From: Bugulina stolonifera
Taxonomy: Eukaryota > Bryozoa > Gymnolaemata > Cheilostomatida > Bugulidae
Reading direction: 5' to 3'
Assembly (NCBI GenBank): GCA_935421135.1
Contig: OW285196.1
Coordinates: forward strand, 682,001-746,000
DNA: 64,000 nt
The notes under the pieces are model-generated. The model was not told where the DNA came from. It did no database searches and saw nothing but the letters and a program-made list of their open reading frames with translations. Shown here one piece after another: positions 38,401-53,000 of the stretch. Both the position numbers and the translations under genes were made by a program. Within the stretch, counting starts at the first letter, position 1. Every line of letters starts with the position of its first letter.

Positions 38401-41400
38401 ACATTAATTCACACCGAGGGGTGGTGAACAGGCCTTTAGAGGGAATAACTCTAGATTTCCCAAGAAGGAAGGACATGTGAACTTGGCCTTGATCGTTGGT
38501 TTGGCGAATATATGAGCATGCTCCAATTCCAACATCACTTGCATCACAAAAATGATGCAAGTCTGTACGAACAACCTTACCAAAATCTTTTGGCTTAAAG
38601 CATCTTGATATAGTGATTTGTTCTAAGGCTGGTAATTGTGCCATCCATTTATTCCATTCACCAGCTATTTCTTCAGGGATCGCGTCATCCCAGCCAAGTT
38701 TCGCTTTGTTGGTCTTTTGCAGTATGTTTTTGCCAAGAAGTGTATAAGGGGCTATAAAACCCAGTGGATCATACAGTTGACTTATTATGGAGAGGATTCC
38801 CCGTCTGGTATCTGGCTTCGTTTTGACGTTATTAACGAATTTGAAAGCGTCTGTGTGCATGGACCATTGAAGTCCTAGAGTTCTTTGTTCTGGGAGGTGG
38901 CCACTAAATAGCTCCACATCCTGAACAGCTCTTTCTGTCTCTGGCAGAGAAGCAAGTACACTTTTACTGTTAGACGTAAACTTATGCAGTCTTAAGTTGC
39001 CTTTACCACATATCTCTCTGGCAGCCCATATTAGGTCAATGGCTTCAGCCTCGGACTTTATGCTTGTTACACCATCATCAACATAAAAGTCCCGCTTGAT
39101 AAATGATGCTGCTTCGCTGGAGATGGCTTTGTTGTTCTCCGCTATTTTACGAAGACCATAAGTGGCCACCGCTGGAGAAGATGTGGCACCAAAAAGATGT
39201 ACTTTCATCTTGTAGGTCTGCGGGCGCTCTTCTTTGTCATGCCAGAGGAATCTCAGGTAGTTTCTGTCATCGGGGCTTACCAGAAAGTTATAAAACATTT
39301 TCTGGATATCACAACTCAAGGCAATAGACTCTCTTCTAAATCTGCATAATATTCCTATGAGGGAATTCATCAGATCAGGTCCTTGGAGAAGGTGGTCATT
39401 TAGGGAGGTTCCAGCGTATTGTGCTTTGCAGTCAAAGACTACTCTTAACTTTTGCTTCTGTGGATGTTTAACAGCAAAATGCGGTATGTACCACATCTCT
39501 CCTGGATTTGGCGTGTCAATCTCATTAACTGGCTCGGCTAACCCTGTATCTATCAAGTCATTCATAAAGTTTGTATATTCTTCTTTCAGGTTCTTGTCTT
39601 TCTTGAAGCGGTTGTATAGAGAGTCTAACCGTTTCTTAGCCTGCTCGAAGTTGTTTGGCAGACATGGCCTTTTTTTGAATGGCAAAGGCATTTGATACGA
39701 GCCTCCAATGGTGATGGTTGTTTGCTGGTCCATTATTTCGAGAAATTTGAAGTCTTCCTGAGACATCATTTTTTCTCCAACTTCCTCATCGCTTATTTGA
39801 GTCATCTTGCTCTTTGTCTTTTTGTCCGTTTGATTTTCTACGCCAAATACAACCCAACCCAATTCTGTCCTCATTGCATATGGCTGATTTTCTCTACCTC
39901 TCACTGCCTCTAATGGAAACTGAGCTGATGCACAGTTGGCACCTAACAACAAGCCTACTGGGGCATCTATTGGTGGTGGTAAGAGTTCTGTGAGTGGTTT
40001 GAGGTGTGCGTATTCTTGAACGTTGATGTTATCTGCAAATTCCCCTGTAGAGTTTGGGATTTGGTTCCATTCATATGCAGAAGACAACCCAACTTCTCCA
40101 TTAAAATATCCTTTGATGACTAAGTCTCCGTATTCTGTTACTTGGCTGTTCTGAATGTCGCCTGTCATTGTTTCAACTTCTATCGGCTTCGAACAGAGCT
40201 TTCTGGGCTGTAGCTGATTGGCGAGGTCCTTAGTCACGTAGGAATGATCTGAGGCTGAATCAAAGAAGGCATATACGAGAACTTGATTGTTCGGGTCAGA
40301 TTTGGTAGAGACATAAACAGGCATACCCATGTTAAACAGTTTACCTTGAGCTACAGAGCGTGTATTCTTGTTTGCATGTTTTGTAGGTTGGGAGTCTGGT
40401 AATCCATCATTGCACTGTTCTGACTCATTTTCCTCAACTGACGAGAATGTCGTCTTCTTAGAAGTTGTGATTGGCGGTTCTGCTGTAGCTGACTTGGTGT
40501 GAGCCTCTTGACTATCGATTGGCCGCGGAGTATTCTTGTAGCGGTTTGGTCCTGGTGTTTCATCCCAATCCTCTTTGCGTTTATGCAAGCAAGTGGGGTG
40601 TCCTGGTTTTCTACATTTCTTACAGATAATTCTGTGTCTATTCATACAAGAGGTGGATCCATGTCCACTCTCACCACATGCAAAACAGAGTCTTTGACCT
40701 TGTAAAAATTTGATACGCTGGTGATAGGGGCGCTCAGATAGCTCGTAACAATCAGTTGTGTGGTGATTCTGTGTACAGAAAAGGCACCCGGCATCCTTAT
40801 GACTGTTGTTTTGAGTAGCGAACACCCTAGTTTTGGGGCCTGATCTATAATACTGATCCTTTGGAGCTTGGTCTTGCCTGCGCTGGTTTTGTAGAAGTGG
40901 TATGGATTGCATTTCTGCCACCTCATTTAAGAAGGTGGTGAACTCGGCGAAGCTAGGGTATTCACCCACATTCTTCTGGCTTTTGTAGACTTTCGTCGCC
41001 CACTTTCTTCTTGTCCATTCTGGTAAAACTCCTGCTAGTTTTTCATTGACTTGAGGGTCATCTAGGATCCTTAGCCCTGACAGAGAACTCATTGCACTCC
41101 TACAGTTTTCAGCGTAGTCTGCATACTCTTGTAAGCCTTTGTTGTCATTGGCTGCTATTTTTGGCCATGAATCCAGCTTGTTCCTCATGTGTCTTGCGAC
41201 GTCCAGTTGGTTTCCAAATCTGGCCTTTAACTTTTCTCTTGCTTGTAGGTAGCTTTCATTGTTTCGCACATAGAATAGCCCCTTGATGGCTTCCCTCGCT
41301 GGTCCAGAGACATATTTTTTCAGATATCGTATTTTCTCAGCACCGTCCTCTACTCCTGCCAATTCTAGGTAGCTGTTGAAGTCACATTCCCAATCATCGT

Positions 41401-44400
41401 ATTCGAGTGGGTTACCACTGAAGACCTCTGGCTCTATATCTACCCTTTTACTACTTTTTATACCCATTGCTATATTTTGTGCTAACTTGCTTAGGCTGGT
41501 ATTTAAGTCGGATGTATCATTGTGGGTTGTTCTGTGATCGTGTTCGATATGGTTCGGTATGCTGTCCATAACTCTTGATGACCTTGGGGAGTCACATGGG
41601 CTCAGGTTTATTGCTTGAGCTTTGATAAGACGTGGTCCATCTGTTGGCATGCGAGGGTAGTTAACTTGCTGAATTTGAATGGGTGTGGACTCATACTTTC
41701 TGCCTAGACCTTCATCTGATGACTGATGTTCACGATCAGCCCGCTGTCTTCTTCTCCGTTCTTCAATGAATTCTTCTAGATCGCGCTCTTCCTGCTCTAG
41801 TCTTGACTTCTCCAGCTCCTCCTTTTCGACTCTTGACTCCTCCTCTGCTGTGGCAAGCAACTCATCTCGTTTGGTGGTTAGCTTCTGAACAGTAGCACCA
41901 ACCTCACCAATAAAATACTCGAAGAAGGATTGTACTTTTTTCTCAACTTTATTATTTGACAAATGAGATAGCTTGGAATATTCTGAGGTCATTATTTCAG
42001 CTTTAGTTTCAACATCGCTAATGCCAATGTTCAAAGTTTCAAGAGAGGGATTGTTACAACACTGTTTAAAAATACTGTCCACTGCTCTCAAATCTTTTTT
42101 TATTGCAGCGTATAATGAAAATGCCAATTCATTCTTTTGGCTCTCAATGCCCAGCTGTGATACTCTAGTATCGCGGGCAGGCCTGGTCCTTCTATTAGAA
42201 ATATCATATTGTTTATGAGCTGTGTGTTGCTCTGGATCATCCAGATCAATCAAACTCACATTGGATGCCATAGTATCATTCAAGATGACAAATATAGTGA
42301 GTGATATGTTATTAATTACTGTAAAATATGCATACTGGTGTAGTAAACTTATTCACTAATTAGATATGCAAACAAAACAAAAACTTACAGCTGACTGCAG
42401 ACCACAAATATCCGACCCAGCCTGCCTGTTATAATGTACACTGGATTGGGTCCAGCAGCCCACAAAGCTGGAGTAGATGATGCAACTTATTGAAAAATGG
42501 GTACACGCGCTTGCCGATAACAATTAAAATTTTGCTCTTTTATTTTGTTCTGGTAGATAGACCGGCCCCTGTTCAGTTTACAGGTAGGTTATAGTTGTTT
42601 GTTTTTTTTTGTTCAAAAGATAGTTTATGAGATGTACTACACAATAATTATGTTGAGGTGTTGTTATGTGATATTCTCACACAATCTCGATAGATATTGA
42701 ACTGAATGTTAATAATAGTGACAAAATACAATGTTAATAAATAGAACACTGAATACTACTTATCTAGTCTTCTCTGTTGGAGAATCCTTGATGTGTTGAT
42801 CACTTGTGGTTACGCTAGTGTTGAGTTAGTTGGCTGTCTGGGAAATATTTGTGTCATCAATGTTGAATAATACTCTGGTGTAATTTGTCGGGACGCTCCA
42901 GAAGGGTGGAGTAAATGACAAGTAGTTGTGATGAATAGGTTGTCGGGACGCTCCAAAAGAGTGGAGTAAATGACATGTAATTGCGGTAAGTCCAATAATC
43001 GCTTGGTCAGTATGGCTGACCCTCACTGAGGTAAGTCCGCTAATTGGTCAGAATCTGCTGACTATTGGTTGACGAAGAATATATTAGAAGGTGTCAGGGA
43101 CGCTCCGAATAGTTGGAGTAAATTGACTTAGTTCCTTGTTGTGAAGTAATATTGTTTGTGGTGTAATTGACTTAGTTCCTTGTTGTGAAGTAATATCGTT
43201 TGTGGTGTAGTTATCTCCTCCCGAAAGAAAAGACTTCACTATAGCAGTTTGGGTCTGCTAGAAACCCGCAAGCACTTATATGGAGGACGTGAAACTTTAA
43301 CTGATGTCGCCACAAGTGTAGTTGTTGTAAGAAGCACTTATTTTAATGTTTATTTATATTAATCCAACTTCCACAGATAACACATTAGCTTGTGGACCAA
43401 CACCGTGAAGTCTGTAATGTAATTACAGAGCATATAAAATACAGCAGAATGCATAGACAGTTGATTACAATAATAATAGGAGTATTGTAAATACAGCTCA
43501 TAATAATATTTGCCAGATAGCACAATGAAGGTAAAATCCACAGAGGTGTTACACACAAGAGCATCCATTATTATATAAAATGTGCTTATTAATAAAATGA
43601 TAATAATATAACTGACCTTTTGTTCTCCTTTGCTTGCTTTTTATAATATTGTATGAGTAGGCACTTTTAAAATTAGAAGATTTATAGAAATACGTATGTT
43701 AGCAAAAATTAGTGCAACTTGCTCTCTAGATGTTCAAAAGCCCACTGCCCAGGAAAATCAGTCTTTCTACCAGAACAAAAAAGGGCGTCATAGTCTAAAA
43801 AATACTTGCATCATTTTCATCCCATTGGCCAAAATAATTGCACCATCGTTTCCAGCCAATCCCAAAAGATGGCCCTTTAGTCAGCCCTTGTGGAATCATC
43901 ACCCCCAGCCTTCCTGTTGATGCAAGCAGTTGAATCATATCCTGTGGGCAGCAGTCAGATGTTTGACACTATTGTTTTGTTTACTTCTAAATTGATTGCA
44001 ATATGCTGTGTGGTATGCGCATCTAGTATATTATTATGTATAGCAATAACAAGGGGAGGTATATGACAATACTGGGTTCTACTACAGTAAGTGTGGTGTA
44101 ATGCTAGTGTAGTGTAATTTTAGTGTAGTGTAGTGTAATGTTAGTGTAGTGTAGGCTCTAAGTGTAGGCCTACAATGTACACTGCAGTAAGAACTAGTTT
44201 AGAATTGCAGGGCTGGCCAGTGAACACTCTGTACCATGTAGCCTACTGTTTATACATTGTATGTACTGTAACACTGTCACTAATATACCACATGACCAGT
44301 CTAGACATGGAGGACCACCTGCCACTGTTACTATGTACATGTATAGACTGGTCCTTTACCATAATTGCACAATATTATATACATGCCCAGCTACACCTTG

Positions 44401-47400
44401 GCATGGTCTTACATGGATTGGAATGTCTGGTGAAGGTGGAAAAAGTGATGTTTTGGAAAACGTAAATTTTGGTAGTTGTCTCCCACTTGACCTGCATTTC
44501 TACATGACTTGACTTGAGGCAGCACTGACTTGACTTGAGGCAGCACTGGCTTGATTTACCTCCAAAATTTTAGAAATGACTTGACTTGTTGACTTGAACT
44601 CTGACTTGGATCCAGCTCTGTCATTTGCTACAGTCATGTTAATGATAGTCCCAGTGGTAAGGATTACAGTGTATTTATCCATTTAATCCTCTCTCAACTA
44701 CATCCGTATAATTTATATTATTATTTAGCAATGTTACCAGATAATCTACTATAGTATATAGTATAGATTAATACTGTGGAGACTTGGGCCATCTGTCCAG
44801 TGATTTATCTATTCACTCAACCTGCTAATTGCATACCAGACCTTCCTCCCACACCCTGAAGCACTGTGACTACCTGTCATGTCTCCCCATACACTGTGGA
44901 GCGCTGTGACTACTTGTCATGTCTCACCATACACTGTGGAGCACTGTGACTACTTGTCATGCCTCCTCATACACCATGAAGCACTGTGACTACCTGTCAT
45001 GTCTCCTTGTAGATACCGTGGACACCTGTCATATCTTCTCATTCACTGCACTAAACTTCTGGGGTACCTGTCATGTCGCCCTGTCTAATTCAGACCTTTC
45101 ACCTGTGGCCCCCTGTGGCCCCCTGTGGCCAATCAATGTCTCTGCCCACTGTCCCTACCCAATAATAATTATGTATTGTATAACACATACTAATACGCAC
45201 CCCAGATAGTCCTATAAATAGTATCTCATAATTTATTGTATAGTGTGATACATATTATATACATGTAGGTACTGGGGCCTAGTTGACTTTGATCCCTTTT
45301 ACTCATGGCCCACAGAAACTGATAAAATTTTGTAATAAGTAGAGGGAAACAGAGGCTAACATGTAGGAAGAGGGACATGTTAGAGGGGCAGGAGGGCATG
45401 TTAGAGGGGGAGGAGGGCATGTTAAAGAGGGAGGAGGGCATGTTAGAGGGGGACGGCATGTTAGAGGGGAGGACATGTTAGAGGGGGGAGGACATGATGC
45501 CCGGGTTTACTTTCATGAATCTACATTCCATTGTACTTGGGCAGTGCTATATGTACAATATTGTGTTGTACACAGAGCTAGACAAACATCCACTTGCTCC
45601 AGGGTCACAATGATTAATCACAGACATTAATTTATTCATTACCTGGAATTAAATGGAGGCACTGTGGCTGCCTGATGTCCTACCTGCTTGCTCTACACTC
45701 CTCTAATCTACACTCCACTCCTGGATGGATTACTAAGCCAATCAGAAGTGGGGAGCTGGTGCCAAACAAACTGGGTTCACAGAGCACAGCTAGTAGGTGG
45801 ATGGCCTACATGTACCTGCTACAGCTCAGCACACTGGTACCTCACTACAGCTCAGCACACTAGTACCTCACTACAGCCCAGCACACTGGTACCTCACTAC
45901 AGCCCAGCACACTGGTACCTCGCTACAGCTCAGCACACTGGTACCTCACTACAGCCCAGCACACTGGTACCTCACTACAGCTCAGCACACTGGTACCTCG
46001 CTACAGCCCAGCACACTGGTACCTCACTACAGAAGAAAAACACCAAATGGATACTCTAATTAATAATATCAAGTGATTTAGCAGATAATTATTAACATAA
46101 TTTGAAAGAGGAATTTGACCTTTTGGTTATAAGGTCACAAGTTGTCCACAGATGCTACATAGCTACTGGATTATCAGCATCTCCCAGTTTATTAGCATCA
46201 ACTGAACCAACCAGACGACAATATTAATATGGGTAACTCCCCTGTTGTACCATCTAAACGTAGACTCAGCTACCTGCCAAACATTCACAGATTCAGCAGA
46301 TGTATATCAGATGGCAGCCAGTCAGACGTAGTCAGCGAAGTGGGAAAATCCGGGTCACTGAATGAACACAACCTCTCTTCAGGTGAACAAAGTAAGGGTC
46401 TGGTTCAGCTGTAGTTTTAACCAGCTGTAGTTTGGTCAATAGCTATAATTGGTGTCTGGAACCAGCAATAAATAGTTCGAATTAAACTTGTTTTTCTGAT
46501 GCAAAAGCCATCTTGTATTGTCTACTGTAGGTCCAAGGTATTGTCTACTGTACGTACAAGGTATTGTCTACTGTAGGTACAAGGTATTGTCTACTGTACG
46601 TACAAGGTATTGTCTACTGTAGGTACAAGGTATTGTCTACTGTACGTACAAGGTATTGTCTACTGTACGTACAAGGTATTGTCTACTGTACGTACAAGGT
46701 ATTGTCTACTGTAGGTACAGGGAATTGTCTACTGTACATACAAGGTATTGTCTACTGTACGTACAAGGTATTGTCTACTGTTGGTACAAGGTATTGTCTA
46801 CTGTACGTACAAGGTATTGTCTACTGTAAGTACAAGGTATTGTCTACTGTAGGTACAAGGTATTGTCTACTGTAGGTACAAGGTATTGTCTACTGTAGGT
46901 ACAAGGTATTGTCTACTGTAAGTACAAGGTATTGTCTACTGTACGTACAAGGTATTGTCTACTGTACGTACAAGGTATTGTCTACTGTACGTACAAGGTA
47001 TTGTCTACTGTAAGTACAAGGTATTGTCTACTGTACGTACAAGGTATTGTCTACTGTACGTACAAGGTATTGTCTACTGTACGTACAAGGTATTGTCTAC
47101 TGTACGTACAAGGTATTGTCTACTGTACGTACAAGGTATTGTCTACTGTAGGTACAGGGTATTGTCTACTGTACATACAAGGTATTGTCTACTGTACGTA
47201 CAAGGTATTGTCTACTGTTGGTACAAGGTATTGTCTACTGTACGTACAAGGTATTGTCTACTGTAAGTACAAGGTATTGTCTACTGTAGGTACAAGGTAT
47301 TGTCTACTGTAGGTACAAGGTATTGTCTACTGTAGGTACAAGGTATTGTCTACTGTAGGTACAAGGTATTGTCTACTGTAAGTACAAGGTATTGTCTACT

Positions 47401-50021
47401 GTACGTACAAGGTATTGTCTACTGTACGTACAAGGTATTGTCTACTGTACGTACAAGGTATTGTCTACTGTAAGTACAAGGTATTGTCTACTGTACGTAC
47501 AAGGTATTGTCTACTGTACGTACAAGGTATTGTCTACTGTACGTACAAGGTATTGTCTACTGTAGGTACAAGGTATTGTCTACTGTACGTACAAGGTATT
47601 GTCTACTGTACGTACAAGGTATTGTCTACTGTACGTAGATGTCTACACGTACATATATACCCGTACATGTCTACACGTACATGTATACACGTACATGTCT
47701 ACACGTACATGTCTACACGTACATGTCTACACGTACATGTCTACACGTACATGTCTACACATACATGTCTACACATACAATGTCTACACGTACATGTATA
47801 CACGTACATGTCTACACATACATGTCTACACATACAGTGTCTACACATAGGCCTACATGTATACCCATACATGTCTACACATGCATGTCCACACATACAT
47901 TGTACATGCCTAGACGTACATGTCTACACATACATATCTACACATACATGTCTACACGTACATATCTAAATGTACATGTCTACACGTACATGTCTACACG
48001 TACATGTCTACACATACATGTCGATGGTTGATACAAAAGTGAAACATGGTCAGAAATTAATGAATGCACCAATCTGCATAAGTCCATTTTTATAGATATG
48101 AGGCAGTCAAGTGGTATTATTTGTTTTTCGCTATTATTGTATATATCATGTTACATTACGGCATGCTACTCTATATTATGTTATGGTATGTTATGTTGTG
48201 TTGTGTTGTGTTGTGTTGTGTTGTGTTGTGTTGTGTTGTGTTGTGTTGTGTTGTGTTGTGTTGTGTTGTGTTGTGTTGTGGTACGTTGCAATATGCTGCC
48301 TTATATTCCTGTAATAGAGGTAGTACTCAACTTATATGAATTGGTAATACATGTATTATTGTGAAATGAGCGTTTGGTTCCCATGCATCTGTTACTTAGC
48401 AACAGGTAGCTCATAGTTTGTTTAGTGATTGATAGATTGTCATTATTATATCATATAATATACAGTATCTGTTAATATTCCTGTCAATAACCTGCTATAA
48501 TGTGTCAGAATTGTCACCTCAACATCATGATGAATGAGGGCTATCAAATAATATTATACAATCCAAGTTATTGATGTGGATAACTAATGACATTTATTAA
48601 ATTATTAGCATTCCTCCAAAGCCTGACTACCCGAATCTAATAGTCTAATAGATGTCAACCACCACCCTATCTACATACACAGAGTAGTCCCTCAGTTCGG
48701 CAAAGCAAGCAATGCAGTCTTCTACCTCCTCTTTTTTCTATGCCTCGTACAACGTGTGAATCTTGTATTGTAGATAACAGTTTGGACAAGAAGGAGAATC
48801 TAAAGAAACAGAAGAAACATAAGAGTAAGCATGACCCGTCCAAACCACCTAGCTATGATAAACTCATTCCAACTAGTTTCCCCAGAACTAGTGTCTCCAG
48901 ACAGGCCGAGGTGATCCCTGGGTCTGTCTTACAGGATCGGACTAATGAAGGGGACCAGGTCAAGGTCAATGTCTCTTCAAACGCTCTTGCTGGTGGAAAT
49001 TCCAGCTCAAAGGAGCTGCAGAGGACACCATCAGTAAAAGGTTAATATACAATATAATACTGTTATTGTGATTGATTTACTGAGTGACACTGAATGAGTG
49101 GTTGTACATGAAGTACATGCATTAGCTCTCTACTAAGTTGTATGGTTGTATAACAGGGAAGTATCATACATGTACATGTCTAATAGATGTCTAGTAGCAT
49201 CATTGCAGTGATCTAGGACTAGGCTGTTTATTCCCTGCTGCTCTTATAGACTAACTGTGGTAAGCTGATAAAATAATAATAATAATATATATTTACTCCT
49301 AAATGATGTTTGTAGAGAGTACAAGGCACACAGATGAAGTTATTACCCCAGTTTCACTTCCATCTCACCAGGTAAAGGTCACACAACTCCCACACCATCT
49401 AGTAGATTTAGTACTCCGACACATCTCCAGGTTACAATTCAAAGTTGTCCACTTTCCATCTCTCTACTAGGACTAGCTTCCAGGTTTGGAGTAGGTAGGA
49501 AGGGGAGGTAGAGAATGGGGAAGGGGAGGAAGAGAATGGGGAAGGGGTGGGAGAGAAGGGGGAAGGGGAGGAAGAGAATGGGGAAGGGGAGGAAGAGAAG
49601 GGGGAGGTAGCAGGGGTATTGGCAGGGGTGAATTGGGGATGAGACCTCTTGCAGTCATCATGTTACTCTTCCAACTCCATTATTAGGTTTCCGTGTGGCT
49701 CTGTAAGTCATAGATCAGGCTGGTGGTGAGGCAACTCGATATCACGTGACAGTAGTCCATGAATACCCCTGTATCAGCCTGCTACCACTACTGCTACTAC
49801 CACTACTGCTACTACCACTATCACTACCACTACTACTACCACTACTACTACCAGTACTACTACCACTACTACTATCACTACTACTACCACCACCACCACC
49901 ACTATCACTACTACTACTACTACTACCACTGCTACTACTACTACTACCACTACCACTGCTACTACCACTACCACTACTACTACTACTACCACTACCACTA
50001 CCGCTACCACTACCACTACCA

Positions 50022-50063
<42 letters not shown>

Positions 50064-53000
50064 TCACTACTACTACAAACACGTTGTATGTACTGTATAC
50101 AGGAACAGGAGAGCAGACCCAGAGAGAACACAACTCCTACAGAAACAGAGTGCAGCACTGATACCACTGACAATGCAGAGCTTCATAGAAAAGGGGAGAA
50201 CGATGAGGTGGGGGAGGTAGCAATGAGACCCCACACTGAGTCAAGTGAGTAGTTCCTATGTACTATATACATGTAACTATGGGCTATATAATTTACCTTG
50301 AGAAGTAAATGTTGTCCCAATGAATTGTATATTATTTACTCTGTAGTAAATAATGTGGCCGTAGCCGGAGCTCACACCAAGCAATCAGCAGCGTCCAGGC
50401 TCTCTCTAAAGGTACGTACATACTAGTAGTATATGCTGTGTATGATATATATACATACTAGTAGCATATGCTGTGTATGATATATATACATACTAGTAGT
50501 ATAATTATGCTATGTATGATATATATGCATACTAGTAGTATATGCTGTGTATGATATATATTTATTTGCACCAGTGAGCCATTTGATGTTCAGTTCAGTA
50601 ATAGATCATGAAAATTCATAATTGGCATAGTCTGTAACTGAAAATCACTGTCAAAAATGTATTAAGTTGGGAACTTGTTTTGTATCCCCTAGATTTCTAA
50701 AATGTAGCCCTAGGGGTGTGTGTAGCCCTAGGGGTGTGTGTACCCCTAGGGGTGTGTGTACCCCTAGGGGTGTGTGTACCCCAGGTTGGGAACCCCTGAC
50801 CTAGTACAATCCTTTCTTATATCGTGAGACAGTGAGTGGCGTATATATAATAAGCTAATGGCTCTAATGGGTAATAATACCACTAAACATGGAGGGTAAA
50901 ATTGCATTGTATGCTACCTTTTTGATATACAATCATTGAGAGGCTGTACACATACAAAGTACATGTAGTTATGTAGATATGAAAGTATAAGATTGGAGTC
51001 GTCTGCCCCTGTGATACTTATATTAGAGGGGTGACAACTCAAAATTAGATATTTATATAGCTTGTGTAAACACAGCCTCAACAATAGTTAGTTTACTCAG
51101 TATTATAGGAATGCAGGTATACATAATGCATCAACTTTACACTCATAACTACAATGTAGATGAAATGTATCATTGTACACCTGAGTATTATGTATGGGTA
51201 CTCCCCTAGTCTACCCACTGAAAAGGGTTGAACCTGTGTAACATGTGAACCCACTAAAATATGTAGGCTACATGTACATAGGCTACATAGTATGTACCTC
51301 CATACTACAGACCTACATAGGCTACATAGTATGTACCTCCATACTACAGACCTACATAGGCTACATAGTGTGTACCTCCATACTACAGACCTACATAGGC
51401 TACATAGTGTGTACCTCCATACTACGGCTTTATATCTTAGGCTGACCTTTACGGCACAGTCAGCATAAAGCATGTAGTTACCATGGAGACATGTACTCTG
51501 TTATTCAGTGTGGCCTCTGTTGGGAAACCATAACTCACAGCTGACAATCAGAGCAGGTCAATCACCCCAGTTACTTTGAAATTATTGTTCTAGCAAATAA
51601 ACAAAATAAGTTATATATTTTAAAGATTTCAATTATCAATAATGTTGTCATTTTTCACATTTGGACTCAGCTTTGCTAAGGTCATCGCATTGGTAGCAGG
51701 TATCTATGTGCGGGTACACAGTAGCCCACATAGTGATAACACTACATGTGTACACACTACCAACTACTGATGTTTGGATACTAAATAATATACTCTCACT
51801 GCATGTGGAGATAAGAGAGTGACGTACACTATTGTATCTCAGCATGTGTACTACTACACCCGCTACACCCGCTATATATAGGTTGGGTACTGCATATGCA
51901 GACTATACAGTATACAATCTACACGTACTTGGGTAGCACCTTCTCTTGTTCAATAACAATACTCCTTCAGTTTTACAACCGACTATAAAACAGGCAATAG
52001 TGGAGATTACATCTTGGAGAGATTTAATCTACGCTCTACAGAAAGATCGCTTTGTGAGTCACTTTCAATGGAGTACCAGACTGGGACGGATGCATCACAA
52101 TCTACAGTCTAAACGATATTCTACAGTCTAAACGATATTCTACAGTCTATACGATACACTACAGTATACACGATACAGTGCAGTATACACAATACACTAC
52201 AGTATACACGATACAGTAAAGTATACACAATACACTACAGTATACACGACACAGTACAGTATACACGACACACTACAGTATACACGAACAGCGGGGCAGC
52301 ATAGTCTACAATGTCTTTAGACTTGAGAAGACAATCGGCTCCAAACAATCTGCCTCCTCGTTTGTTTGGCGAGACGAGAAGGAGGTCATCGGTAAGATAA
52401 CTATGTAAGACACTGTCATCCTGCTCAATCGAAATACCTTTTGCTTCACTTGAGAGACTTTTATTAAATATGTTTGTCGTCTTTGTGACCTCAGTTTCAG
52501 GCACAGGCCAATCTCCTCAAGAATTTTCCGGCCCACATCCGTCACAAGGTCACAAACACACCGGCATGGGCCTAAAGCAAAATCCTCATTGCGTGTGAGA
52601 AGCCTGACTGTGCCAATAAGCTAGGGATGGTTTCGTCCAACCAAATAAAATCCCAGATCAATAGGCCTTTTGGCTTAGGCTGGCCATCTTGGGGAATTTT
52701 AATTGCGATCCAGGTCAGTCCAAGAGATCAGTCCAAGAGGTTGCAAAGACACTTAATTGCCAGTGGTAGTGGGTATCTTCTCAACATGCATAAGTAGTAT
52801 AGTCAGTGCAGATCTGCACAGACACCCGGCCATTTCCGCGTCTTATTAGCCCTGGATCCAAAAACTCCCCGGGCGGACGACTACCCCACCCGTCCTCTCG
52901 CCCCCTCCCCTTCCCTAAATCTCACTCTATGTGCAAAGCCCTAGAACCTACCCCCCGATTGCGGGTGGGGTTTCAAAAACCTCATCGGCTGTTCCGTAGA

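Larger units (their letters stand above)
35346..44086 (-). mobile_element. Intact BEL/Pao LTR retrotransposon
   Basis: The element is 8741 bp, with 847-bp LTRs at 35346-36192 and 43240-44086 and an exact 5-bp duplication GTAAG (35341-35345 and 44087-44091). Transcription is leftward: 5' LTR at right, leader with tandem repeats, one 1937-codon Gag-Pol frame, purine tract, 3' LTR. There is no env-like frame. The LTRs differ at only one base that I found (T at 35827, G at 43721), so insertion is recent, and the open frame has no breaks. It lies inside a hAT element in an intron of gene B, opposite to that gene. Confidence 0.92.
34970..44620. mobile_element. Non-autonomous hAT element, copy 2, split by a BEL insertion
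   Basis: Ends TAGAGCAGGGTCC and the reverse complement of GGATCCAGCTCTG match the 4997-6120 element, with TCATTTAC (34962-34969) and TCATTTGC (44621-44628) as an 8-bp duplication with one change. Interior words such as GCAGCACTTGGAGTATATCA match that copy. The two halves (34970-35345 and 44092-44620) are ~905 bp together once the BEL element is set aside. Both halves carry TGTAGTGTAAG arrays. Confidence 0.78.

Noticed and set aside
46564..48031. Frames of 100-184 codons with STVRTRYCLLYVQG or YTYMSTRTCLH repeats
   Set aside because: Produced by 23-bp and 14-bp satellites without stop codons; no non-repeat coding sequence attached.
49742..50252. Poly-Leu, poly-Ser and poly-Val frames up to 168 codons
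   Set aside because: They are readings of the ACT/ACC triplet array. Only the part from 50103 onward, after an acceptor, is called an exon.
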